From the NCBI GenBank assembly GCA_016946835.1, contig JACVTC010000016.1:260001-324000 (forward strand): DNA of 64,000 bases, written 5' to 3'. The notes under the pieces were generated by a model. That model saw only the letters and a list, made by a program, of their open reading frames with translations, was not told the origin of the DNA and made no database searches. This document shows, in pieces, positions 1 through 12,100 of this stretch (position 1 is the first letter of the stretch; every line of letters begins with the position of its first letter). The translations under genes and the position numbers were made by a program. Origin of the DNA: Neocallimastix lanati (nom. inval.) (lineage: Eukaryota > Neocallimastigomycota > Neocallimastigomycetes > Neocallimastigales > Neocallimastigaceae).

Positions 1-3000
1 GAAATTCATAATCATCTTCTATAGGACTAAATGTTTTCTTTGGCTTTACTAAACCACCGAAATTTCCTGTATATTTATATATTACTGGAGAATATTTATC
101 AACTGCAGTCATAATTTCTTCAGTATATTGTGAATATAATGTTGCAATAACAGCTACTAGTATACCAAAAATAATTAAGCGTAAAAATGATGAACCTTTT
201 TTTTACCATAAAAAAAAAAATAAATAAATAAATAAATAAAAAATAAATATAATGAAAATTAAAATAAAAATATATATACAATATATATTTATATATATTT
301 AATAGTAGTTATAATTATAATAAAATATATAAAAAGATATATAGAATTATATATAGAATAAAGAATAATATTTTATTAATTTAATTAATAATTAATATCA
401 TTATTATTAATTATTATAAATATTTTATATCTTATTAATTATTTATTATTATAGTAATAATAATAATTCATAAGAAAAAATTTATATAAAATTACCTGTT
501 TCATCCTTTTCAACTCTTGAAATACGGCAAGTACCATCAGCAGAACCACTAACAATAATAGATGAATCTCTACTGAATTGAATACAAGTACATGGAAGAC
601 CATGAGCATCCTTAATTCTTGAAATTGTCTTCAATTTATCTGAACTTAGTATACCAAGACTTAAATCTGCACTACCATAACCTAAAAGCTTACCATTTGG
701 ACTTATATTATTTATTATTATTTAAAATTTTAAATATATATATATATAAACAAAAAGGAAAAAAAAATAATAATAAATAATAATATCATTATTATTATTA
801 TTATGATTTTATTATGTTAATATATATTTATAAATATTTGTGTATGCATTCATAGATTAATAATCTAACCTAAAAAAATTAATTTTAAAAATTATTTTAA
901 TTATGATATATTATTTACCTTATAGCAAATGAAGTAATTGGTTTATTATGAACTTGCTTGCAAGTCATTAATTTCCAATTCTTAGTATTATATTTACAAA
1001 CGAAAGTCTTGTTTCTCTTTAAACTATTTGCTATTACAAATAAAATGCCTTCTGAAGTACCATTTCCAAATCTTTTATAAAAAAATTATAATAAAAAAAT
1101 AAAAAAATAAAAAAATAAAATAATTAGAATATATATATTTATTTATATATAAATAGTATTTTCATTGGTTTTATTATTATTATTATTATTTTACCTGGCA
1201 GCTCTAAAATTACAAGTTTCACCAGTTGGTAAAGATTTATTGTTAAAATCGTGTATTAAACTACCATCCATTATATCTAATATATAAACATCTTTGGTTG
1301 TAGTAACAACAATCTATAATATTAATTTTAAATATATATATATATGAATATAAAAATTTTTAATGTTAATGGTATATCAATTATTATACATAATTTATTT
1401 AAAAATATCATATTAAATTATTTAATTAAAACAGATAAATTTTATATCAACTATAATTATTAATAAAAATTTCTTCTTTTTTTTTTAATTAATTAATTAA
1501 TTATATTACCTTTTCATCATTGGTATCAAAATGAGCATCAGTAATATCATTTTTATAAGTTTTGGTAAAGATTGTTCTTAAGGATGAATCAAATAAAGTG
1601 AACTGTTTTTTTTTTTTAAAGAAAAAAATATGTATATACATTTAATATATATTAATAATATATATAAGTTAATTTTTTATAATATATATTATAATTTTTT
1701 AAAAAAAAAAAAATTTTTTTTTAAACTTACAGTTCCATCAGTTGTACCAGTTATAATATGTCTTCCTTCATGATCAAAATCAGTAATTTTCTATTAAAAA
1801 TGTAATTAAATATATATATTAGCATTATAATAAAATAATTTTACAATAAAAAAATTTCACATTTTATAATTAAATATAAAATATACAAATTTAAATAATA
1901 AATAAATAAATAAAAAAGATTTTTTTTTCTATTTACTTGATACTCTGAAGGATTTTTACTTTCTGAAGTACGAGCAGAACGAATATAATCTAATCTATAA
2001 TCATTCTTATCAGTTGGGGGTAAAGAATTAAAAGATGAACTCATTGAACTATGATTATAAGTATCCATACTATCTGAACTACAAACAGACATAACATCAC
2101 TACTGCTTTTCCAAAAATTTTTATTTTAAGAAAAATTATTTCAAAAAAAATAATAATAATAATAATAAAAAACAATTAACAAATTTATTCAAAAAAATAT
2201 ATATATATTTTGTACTGAAATACATTAATTATTTTATGATTATATCATTTTTTGAACTATAACTATAATACAGAGACAAAAAATATTACTTTGTTCTAGC
2301 TAATCTGTAAACCTTTAAACTTTTATTTTCACCATTTAAAATTTCTTCATTGGTACCATTTTTACCACAAATAATGAATTTTGACTATTAAATTATTAAT
2401 AAAAAATATTATATATATGAAAAAAAAATAAAAGTAAATTACTATATGATATAAATCTTTTTTTTTTTCAAAGAAAATAAATAAATAAATAACCAACTTA
2501 CTTTTGGATGAAGGCACATACTCATAACTGAATCTTCATTTTGTGGTAAAATATGTTCCATAGCTTGAGCAACTTCTAAAGTTTTTTGGTTTAAAACATA
2601 GAGTGACTTTATATTTATAAAATAATTGATATTTCCACAAATAAAAGAAAAAAAGTAAAAATACAAATATACATTAATATCAATTTTATATATATAAATC
2701 ATTACATTATAATTATTATATATGATTTGTTTAAAATATGTTTATTTACAATTGTATTTTATTTTATTTTTTTTTTTGGAAATATTAAATAAAAACAATT
2801 CTATAAAAACATTTACTATTTACTACAATATTTGTTTAATAATTAATTTATGCTTATTCATTAATATATTTAAATTAAAAATATATAATAAATATAATAA
2901 TAAATTATACTAATACATACTAACAATAAGAATATTGAAATGTAATGAAGAAAAAAATAATAAATAGAAAATTGAAATCTCAAAAAATAATAATAGTAAT

Positions 3001-3235
3001 ATCTAAAAATTAAAAAATAAAAAATAGGAAAAAAAATAAAAAAAATAATAATAATAAAAAAACTTACTATAACATTTTTAACACCAGAACGATTAACACC
3101 TCCACCTCCACCAATGAAGAGTCTATGTTTAGTTGTGAAGGCTATTGAAAATACAGGATATCCAACAGTTAATACATTATAATTTAGTGGTTTTTTACTA
3201 ACTTGTTTTTTAGTTTCAATTTCTTTCTTATCCAT
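1..3235 (-). CDS. SEC12: SEC12/PREB-like Sar1 guanine-nucleotide exchange factor, ten exons, C-terminus beyond window
   Basis: Sec12 is an ER membrane protein whose cytosolic WD40 propeller activates the GTPase Sar1 to start COPII budding. I join exons 3068-3235, 2502-2606, 2290-2384, 1937-2105 (or from 2102), 1731-1790, 1510-1602, 1195-1313, 919-1071, 496-701 and 1-195; all introns are GT-AG and the reading frame holds through every junction (about 455 codons). The N-terminus has the family hallmark VGYP followed by a glycine run GGGGGVNRSG (residues about 24-51). WD-like strands follow, e.g. HIITGTTDG and IIVSGSADGTCRISRV. The last exon has one membrane segment (LRLIIFGILVAVIATLY) and a short luminal tail still open at base 1, the type II topology of Sec12. 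The start is the ATG at 3235; exon 1 is 56 codons. Introns are 59-460 nt and almost pure A/T. Family assignment is firm; exact exon ends are inferred by eye. Confidence 0.85.
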
Positions 3236-4285
3236 TTTTTAATATTATATTTTATTAAATAAATAATTAAATGATATTAACTGTATTAAATTATAACAAT
3301 AAATAAATAAATAACAAAGAAAAAAAAAAATTGATAAAATTATAAATAAAAATTTATAGATTATAGTTAGTTAATATTGATTAAATAATAATATTATTTT
3401 AATTTCAAATACGTATATAATATATATTAATATATAATATATATAAATAAAATAATAATAATGCTTAAAAAAAAATAAATAAATAAAAAATAATTAAATT
3501 TCAATATTTATTTCGATTATATATATTTTTTTTTTGGATATCAATAATACTTAATTTTTTAGATTAATGATATTTACTTTATTATTTTTTTTTCTTTAAT
3601 ACTTTAATAAATTTATATTTCTTTTAATAAATAGTTTACTTATTATATATTTTATATAAATTTCTATAAATTAACTTAATTTATTAATTAGTTATTACTT
3701 TTTTTATAAATTAAATTATATTAAATTATATCATTAAGAATAAATAATTCTAAAATAAAAAGAAAAAAATTATTTTGATAAAATAATATATTTTTTATTT
3801 TGAAATGTTGATGTTTTATTTATTTGTTTATTTGTTTATTTATTTATTTGTTTTTTCATTTATTTATATATTTATTTACTTACTTATCAATTTATTTATT
3901 TACTATTAAAATAAATATAAAAAACCGAACCAATAAATCTTTTTTAATCACACATTCTTAATAATTATATTTATTTATTATTATTATTATTAATTATGAT
4001 TGTTAATAAATTAATGTTATTTAATTATTTTAATTATTAAATCTGTAGATTAATAATTATATTACTATAAATATTAATATTATAACTGACAAAAATTAAT
4101 TTAATTTTGGGTACATTCTAACCCTTAATCTTCAAATTGATATAAACAAAAATAAATAAACAATTATTGTATTATTAAATTTTATTATTATTTTTTAATA
4201 AAAAAAAAAAAAAAAAAAACTGTTAATCCATAAATGAAAAAAAATTGTTATACGTATTATTATTTAGAATAAAAAAAATAGAAAA
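3236..4285. other. AT-rich intergenic sequence upstream of the SEC12-like gene
   Basis: Only A/T-rich low-complexity DNA is visible (runs of TTTA and AATA, homopolymer A tract near 4200). No ORF with recognisable similarity. The promoter and 5' UTR of the SEC12-like gene must lie at its left edge, but no specific site can be supported. Confidence 0.6.
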
Positions 4286-4479
4286 TTTTTTTAGACTTGG
4301 ATTAAATGAGAGGAGAGAACAATAGGATATATTGTATATGTTGCTTAATAGGACGGGCTTCATTTCATTAATGTAGGAACAACTAAATTAATCCTCTCAT
4401 AGATCAAGTTCTCATTGTACTAGTAATTATACAATCAAGCAATAATATTTTAAATTATTAAAAAAAAAGTCTAAAAAAA
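4286..4479. repeat. About 194-bp island bounded by a 13-bp inverted repeat; MITE or structured RNA candidate
   Basis: TTTTTTTAGACTT at 4286-4298 is the exact reverse complement of the sequence at 4467-4479. Between them the base composition rises well above the surrounding A/T background, and two internal pairings cross each other: TGAGAGGA (4307-4314) with TCCTCTCA (4392-4399), and GAGAAC (4315-4320) with GTTCTC (4408-4413). There is no ORF. It could be a small TIR element or a non-coding RNA gene; I recognise neither. Confidence 0.45.
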
Positions 4480-5678
4480 AAATAGAATATTATTATATAA
4501 AATTTCTTCTTTTACTTGATTAATAATAAATAAATAAATATGAAATATATAAAAAATTTTTATACTAATTACTCTTATTATAATAATAAATCTATAAATT
4601 AATCTTTAAAAATATAGATATGAACTTAAAAGAAAAATTTAGATAAAAATATATAAATTTATTTATTTATTTATTTATTTACTTATTTACTATTGTTATA
4701 TTTACTTTGTTACTATTCATTTATTTATTTTTCTAATTATTTATTAATATTTTATCATAAAAATTTTTTATACAGTTATGAAATAGAAAAAATAAGAAAA
4801 AAATAAATAAGAAAAAAATAAATAATAAATAATAAATAATAAATAAAAATTAATTTAATCAATTTTTAATTTATTTTTGTGATTTGTGTAACAAATAAAA
4901 TTATTTAATCTTTTTTTTTTTATTCAATTAAAAAAAATATAAATATGTAAAAAATAAAAAATATATATATAGAAATATGTAAAAAAAATTGTTAGGATTA
5001 AGTTTTTAATTTTATTAGAATGATATTTTAAAATTTAGGATAAAATACAATAAAACTATTTTTTTTTTTTTTTTTTTATTCTTTTTTAAATTTATTATGA
5101 TAAAAAAAAGAATTAAAAAAAAATATATATATATGTTTATAGGAATATGTAAAAAAAATTGTTAGAATGATATTTTAAAATTTAAAAAGATATTTAAAAT
5201 TTAAAATTTAGGATAAAATACAATAAAACAAATTTAATGTTAAAATATAAAATGAGATAATAATATTTAAAGAAATAAAATAAAAATAACAATAACAATT
5301 AAAAAAAAAAAAGAAGCAAAAATTGTTAATAATATAAGAATTTAATTTAATATTTTAAGAAAAAATGATATATTAAAAACGTACATTAAAATAAAATGAT
5401 ATTAATTGAATATAAAATATAAAATAATATTTTAATATTAAATAAATAAATAAAAATTACAATAAAAAAGAAATAACAAAATACTATTAATATAGTTATA
5501 TAAATAAATTATTGAAAAAAAATTAGTGTTAAAAATAACTAAATATCATGTAAATAATAATATATTATCTATATTACCTTCAAATATTTGTGAATTTTAT
5601 ATAATAAGTAATATATGTACTATAGTAAAAACAATATGCAAATAATTATTATTTATTTGTATATTATTAATCATTGTT
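4480..5678. other. AT-rich intergenic sequence, nothing recognised
   Basis: Low-complexity A/T with long A and T tracts. A short stretch near 4981-5050 (GTAAAAAAAATTGTTAGGAT...) recurs imperfectly at 5147-5225, an imperfect local duplication. No gene or RNA recognised. Confidence 0.55.
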
Positions 5679-5686
5679 AGTTGATA

Positions 5687-5743
<57 letters not shown>

Positions 5744-5793
5744 GTGTAATTACAATAGTATTAAATTTCAATAATTATTAATAAGTTGATATA

Positions 5794-5827
<34 letters not shown>

Positions 5828-5872
5828 TTTTTGGTGTAATTACAATAGTATTAAATTTCAATAATTATTAAT
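5679..5872 (+). repeat. Tandem duplication, about 90-105 bp unit, two copies
   Basis: A unit made of a (TA)n tract, a T tract and GGTGTAATTACAATAG...AATTATTAATAA occurs at about 5679-5784 and again at 5785-5872. The copies differ mainly in the lengths of the TA and T tracts, as expected from slippage. Confidence 0.8.
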
Positions 5873-5930
5873 AATACTAATGATAATACTTAATAATAAA
5901 TAATTATTTAAAAAGTTAATTTTTTATCAT

Positions 5931-6276
5931 GCTTCATTGAATTATTTATTACTTTTCTAATATATATATATTTTTAATTCACATTTAACTTACAATCTAT
6001 TAAATAATTTTATTTATTTACTTTTTCATATTTAAATCGATGATTACGTTTAATTATATATGTCTTTAAAAATGTCATTTCAACTTTTATCATTTTTTTT
6101 ATCAGGCTTCATTGAATTATTTATTACTTTTCTAATATATATATATTTTTAATTCACATTTAACTTACAATCTATTAAATAATTTTATTTATTTACTTTT
6201 TCATATTTAAATCGATGATTACGTTTAATTATATATGTCTTTAAAAATGTCATTTCAACTTTTATCATTTTTTTTT
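5931..6276 (+). repeat. Tandem duplication, 174-bp unit, two copies
   Basis: The unit beginning GCTTCATTGAATTATTTA at 5931 is repeated at 6105 with essentially no differences until the terminal T tract near 6274. Near-identity implies a recent duplication. It contains ATCGATGATTACG, a rare non-A/T patch, but no coding sequence. Confidence 0.85.
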
Positions 6277-6560
6277 AATAACATAAATCAATGTTTTAAT
6301 TATATTCATATTATTTTATATTTATATTTATATAATTATTAAATATTTCCTTAAATAATAATTATTAATAGTTTGTTTTAATCACAAGAACAATTAATTA
6401 AATAGTTAATTATAACTAAATAACATAAAAATAAAGCATTTCTCTGAATTAAGAGAAGTGTTAAGTTATGTTGTGTTGAGTAATGTTAAGTTAGTTTGTA
6501 ATTAAAAGTATAAGAAAGTTGTTAAATAGCTTTTTAAATATATATAGTTTTTAAATAAAA

Positions 6561-6593
<33 letters not shown>

Positions 6594-6744
6594 AAACTAA
6601 TAAATTTAATAAATAAATCCCAACAAAAGTACATCGAACTTTTGAGTTGTATATAAATAAATTGGATATAAAAATATATAATTTAATATATATATATATA
6701 TTTAAACACGAAAATTTTAATAGACTATCTCTAAATAAAGAAAA
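6277..6744. other. AT-rich sequence before the C1 element fragment
   Basis: A/T-rich with a TAAA microsatellite at about 6562-6600. GTACATCGAACTTTT (about 6628-6643) slightly resembles ACATCGATT patches in the nearby A-type LTRs, so this may be decayed LTR sequence. No gene seen. Confidence 0.45.
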
Positions 6745-7045
6745 TAGTAAATATTAATATTCATTGGAAGTAATGCAAAATTTTTATCCACGATTGACCT
6801 ATTCTCAGGATATCACCTAGTCCCGATGCATCTTGATTATACAGACAAAACTACTTTTACAACCATGTTTGGCAACTACAAATTTTGTGTAATGTCATTT
6901 GGTTTGTGTAATGCACCGGCTACATTTCAACGCGAAATGAACCGGATTTTCTTCGACTTAATTGGGAAATGTTTGTTTGTGTATATTGACGATCTAATTA
7001 TTTTTTCTAACTCTTTAGAGGAACACATTCTTCATTTAAATAAAG

Positions 7046-7663
7046 TGTAATGAATCCGTCAATTAAAACAGATTATAACAATAAAAAACACTTTACAATT
7101 TAAACAAATAAGTAAATTCTTTTATTATTAAATTCTTTTTATTTATTAATTATAAATTTCTTTTATGTTATTAACTGTAAAATAGTTAATAACTAATACA
7201 TCGATTTAATTGAGAAAAATTACATGTATTTATATTTTTTCTTACTACATTATTAATATATGATGTTATTTAATAATATATATAAAGTTATTTATTTATA
7301 AACAAAAGATTTTTTAATTAATAATTTTTATTATTTATTAATTTACTAAAACTAAAATTAATTTTTTAAACTCTTTATTTTATTTATTATTTTAATACTT
7401 ATAATAATTTTAATTATATATTTAATATTGGAAAAACTATTTTTATAAATATTAACTATTTAAGATTATTCCTAAATTTATATTTAACTATTTAAAACTA
7501 AACTAAGTTAACTAAACTAATTAAAAAATATTTTCAGTTTAAAAAATAATTAAATTTTATTTCAATAAATTTTATATTAAAAAATAATTCATATACATTA
7601 AATAAATTAATTGTACGAAAAATTAAGCTATTTAATGTATTAAAGATTTATTAAATCTTTACA
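7046..7663 (-). mobile_element. Solo LTR of the A-type chromovirus family, inserted in C1
   Basis: It is 618 bp, begins TG and ends CA, and is flanked by the 5-bp duplication TAAAG (7041-7045 and 7664-7668). On the minus strand it starts TGTAAAGAT, as do the A1 and A2 LTRs, and it shares the ACATCGATT...TTATATTTTT patch with the A1 LTR. Removing it restores the C1 reading frame. Confidence 0.85.
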
Positions 7664-8383
7664 TAAAGTTTTTCAAATTCTTCAGAATAATGGATTAAAA
7701 ATTAGCATTGAAAAATGAGAATTTTTCAAAGAGGAAGTGAAACTTCTAGGTCATATCCTTTCCATTAGAGGTATATCACCTATTCCTGACAAAATTAAAG
7801 TCATTTTAAATTGGGATACTCCAAAGAACACCACTCAACTTAAATCATTTCTTGGGGTTGTAGGTTATTACAGAAAATTCATTTTCCAGTTTGCCAATAT
7901 TGCCATTATTGCCAACCCTCTATATGCCTTGTTAAAAAAAGATGTGCCCTTTATTTGGACTAACTCGTGCACAGGAGCATTTATTGAATTAAAAAGGAGA
8001 CTTACAATTTCGCCAATATTAACACCGCCAGATTTTACTAAGGCTTTCATTATACGTACGGATGCATCTAAAGACGGACTAGGAGGTGTATTGTTACAAC
8101 TTAATGATGACTCCATAGAAGTTCCTATTTCCTTTGAGAGTAGAACTTTATCGTCATCAGAATTGAACTATAGTATTATTGATCTTGAGGGTAAAGCTGT
8201 ATATCATTGCGTTAGGAAATTCAAACCTTATATTACTGGTAACTCCTTTATAACTATAGTGTATACTGACCACAAACCTCTTGTAAGTATCTTTGCAAAT
8301 AAAGAACCAATGAGTAGTAGACATCTCAAATGGATTACTGAATTATCTATTTTGAAAGTTAAAGTCCTATATCAGGAAGGGAA

Positions 8384-9148
8384 TATAAAGTTTTGATTTA
8401 AAAAATAGATTATAAGTCAAAAATTATAATAACACTAAATAACACAAAAATGTTTTATAAACAAATAAGTTTTATTATATTTAGATTTTAAAATAATTAA
8501 TTATTAGTGTTATTAACAATAAATCGTTAATAACAATTACATCGATTAAAATACATGAAATTTGGTTAACTATTTATATTTTTATCTTATTACATTTATA
8601 ATATATAATTCCTATTGAATTATATTATCTAACTATTTATTTAAAAACAATACTAACCTAAACTAATAATAAATAATTAACTATTACTAAATAAAGAGAA
8701 TTATAATTAATAACTAAAATAAATATAAACAATTTCAATCGAGCTCATTTATTATTTATTTATTATTTAAATATTATTAATAAATTCTTATTATATTTTC
8801 TATTTAAAATTAATATAAAAGTTGTCATAATTTTTAATATGATTTTAGCATAAAATGCCGCAAGTTTCAACATGACTAATTGCATAGTTTCATGTTGTTA
8901 ATTTATCTTGTAAAAAACCTTAACTCTTATTATTTAAATTAAATTACATAAAAGAAATGATTTTCAATTACTAGTTTCACAAGAGAAATTTTTAATTTAT
9001 TAATATGATTGGGAAGAAGTCGAAGTTTTGTTTAAAATTATTTGCAATAATTTTATACACGTGATTTTTAATAGATTTATTTCAATTTTACTTAAATTTA
9101 TGATTAAATTTAATTAAAATTTATAAAGATATTAATAATATCTTTACA
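8384..9148 (-). mobile_element. 3' LTR of chromovirus A1
   Basis: On the minus strand it starts TGTAAAGATATT at 9148, directly after the polypurine-rich GACTTAAGGGGCGAGAT, and ends ...AAAACTTTATA at 8384. The terminal dinucleotide is TA, not CA. Length is 765 bp, close to the 716 bp of the A2 LTR. The outer flank GGGAA (8379-8383) is repeated at 14451-14455 as a target duplication. Confidence 0.85.
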
Positions 9149-9185
9149 ATCTCGCCCCTTAAGTCGAGCTCCTGCGAGATTAACT

Positions 9186-12100
9186 TTAAGAAGGAAGATC
9201 AATTACAAAAGGTTGATATTTATGTTTAACATAGTACTCGTTTGCATCATCAGGTGGTTGACAGAATTCGTTGTTAACATTCGAAGATTTGTTCTTCTTT
9301 TCTTTTCTGTAATATTCTTGTATTAATTGTCTATCAAGAATTTGATCTTCATCAATCCAAGTATTTTCACTAAAATCACATCCTTTCCATTTAATCAAGT
9401 AACGATTCTTATTGTTAAAGGTTTTCATTTTAATTATTCTTTCAGGAGTTCTATCAATTGTATCCGTATTAAGATTAATATTTCTTCTACGAGTATTTCT
9501 TCTGTTTGAAAATTCATTTTCATGATAAGGTTCGAGAAGTGAAACATGAAATACAGGGTGACAACGCATATTATTAGGAAGTTTAAGTTCGTACGCTAAG
9601 TCACTAACTTTTCTTATTATTTCAAAAGGTCCTATTAGTTGATCAGATAATTTTCTATTTTTCTTTGTTGTATTACCCTTTAAAAGATAAACTTTATTTC
9701 CTACTTTAAAATCTGGAGAATCCATTCTTTTCAGATCTGCATATTTCTTATAAGTCTTTTTTGCTTGCTCTAAGTTTTCTTTTAAAAATTTAATGTTTTC
9801 ATTAATATTTAATATTCTTTTCTCAGCTCTATGCGGATTCTCATTTGAAGGAATTTCAGGATTAAATTTCGGATTAAAACCATAATTTGCAAAAAATGGT
9901 GATTGATTTATTGACTGTTGTAAAGTATTATTATAGGAAAATTCTGCAAAAGGTAATAAATCAAGCCAGTTATTTTGCTTTTCATTGATGAAACAACGAA
10001 GATATTGTTCCAATATCGAGTTCACCCTCTCCGTTTGACCATCGGTCTGCGGGTGATAAGCAGTAGAAAAAGAATGCTTAATATTTAAAAGAGAGCAAAG
10101 ACGATTCCAAAAATCAGAGGTAAACTGAGAACCACGATCAGAAATAATAGAATCGGGGAAACCATGAAGTTTAAAAATATTAGCAATGAAAGAATCAGCA
10201 GCAATAGAGGCAGTAGGAAGACATCTAAAAGGTATAAAATGAGCCATTTTAGTTAAGCGATCCACAACAACCATTATAGTGGTCATATCTTTGGATTTCG
10301 GAAGTTCAACAATAAAATCCATAGAGATAGCAGACCAGGCTCTATTTGGTGTAGAAAGTGGAGAAAGTAAACCATATGGCTTATGTCTTGGGATTTTGGA
10401 TTTTGAACAAATTTCACAAGATTTAATAAACATTTTAACATCTTTTTGTAATTTAGGCCACCAGAAATTACGAGAAATAAGTTCAATAGTTTTATTAATT
10501 CCAAAATGACCAGCAGAAATAGAGTCATGATGGAGTTCTAAAACTCTTATTCTAATTTTATTGGGAACATAAATTAAATTTTCAAAAAGTAAATAACCAT
10601 TTTTGTCAAGAGAAAATTTATCGATTTTACTAAAAGGGGGATCTTTTGATTTATCATTTTTAAGAAATTCAGTTATTTTGCAATAGAATTCATCATTAGC
10701 TAGAGAATCATGAATAGAGGAGATTAAAGAATCATTCTTAAAACTACATGAATTAATAACGCATGAAATAGGACGAACACTAGCAAATAAATGATCACTA
10801 CGTCTTGATAAAATATCTGGTTTACCTGACTTTTTACCAGCTCTGTAAATTAGTTTAAAATCAAATCTAGATAAGAATTCATACCAACGAATTTGGCGTT
10901 GGGAAAGAAGTTCAGGTTTTCGAGGGAAAGTTAAATTCTTATGATCAGTATAAATAATAAACTGATGGCGAGCTCCTTCTAAGTAATGTCTCCATCCTTC
11001 CAATGCAACTTTAATAGCAAGAAGTTCTTTGTCATAGATAGGGTAATTTCTTTGGGATTTAGTTAAGCTAGTAGAAATAAAAGCAATTGGATGCAAATGC
11101 CCATCAAATTCCTGAGAAAGAATTGCACCAACAGCAAAATTACTAGCATCAGTTTCAACAATGAATTGTTTGTTGCTATCAGGATGTTTCAAAATAGGAG
11201 CAGTAGTAAATAATTCTTTTAAAGTATCAAACGCTTTTTGTTGTTCAGAACTCCAATTAAAAGGAACATTTTTTCTAGTTAATTTGTGGAGAGGATTTGC
11301 AATTTTCGCAAAGTCTTTAATAAAAATTCTGTAATAATTACAAAGTCCAATAAACGATTGAATTTCTTTAACGTTTGTTGGAACAGGCCAATCTAAAATT
11401 GCTTTAACTTTTTCTTTATCCATTTTAATTCCATCTCTTGATAAAACATAACCAAGAAAAGTAGTTTCAGTTACATCAAATTCACACTTTTCTAATTTAA
11501 CAACTAAATGATTCTCTAACAATTTTCTTAAAACTTTCTTAACATGTACATGATGTTCTTCTAAAGTATTAGAATAAATTAAAATGTCATCAATATAAGA
11601 GATTACAAAATCATCTAAGTAATCACTGAGAACATCATTTATAAAATGTTGGAATGTAGCAGGGGCATTCTTAAGCCCAAAAGGCATAACGAGATATTCA
11701 AAGTGCCCGTATCTTGTACGAAAGGCAGTTTTGTACTCGTCACCTTCTTTAATTCTTACTAAGTTATAAGCAGATTTTAAATCTAACTTAGTAAAATATT
11801 TAGCACCTTTAACTCTATCCAACAATTCACTAATTAAAGGAAGTGGATAAGAGTTACGGATGGTCATTTCGTTCAATTTTCTATAATCAATAACTAGTCT
11901 ATAAGTACCATCCTTTTTTCTAACAAATAAAATAGGTGCACCAGCAGGAGAAGAAGATTTCCTAATAAAACCCTTTTTTAAATTCTCTTCTAAATATTTC
12001 TTTAATTCTTCTCTCTCCGTTTCAGTTAAAGGGTACAACGGACCATAAAATAGACTACAATTATCTTTTAATTTAATTTCACAATCATAATTACGATGCG

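Noticed and set aside
2722-2913. Short hydrophobic ORF between SEC12 exons
   Set aside because: Intronic low-complexity A/T; no support.
6826-7050. Small independent gene at the start of C1
   Set aside because: The frame is RT sequence that continues after removal of the solo LTR; it is a fragment of pol.
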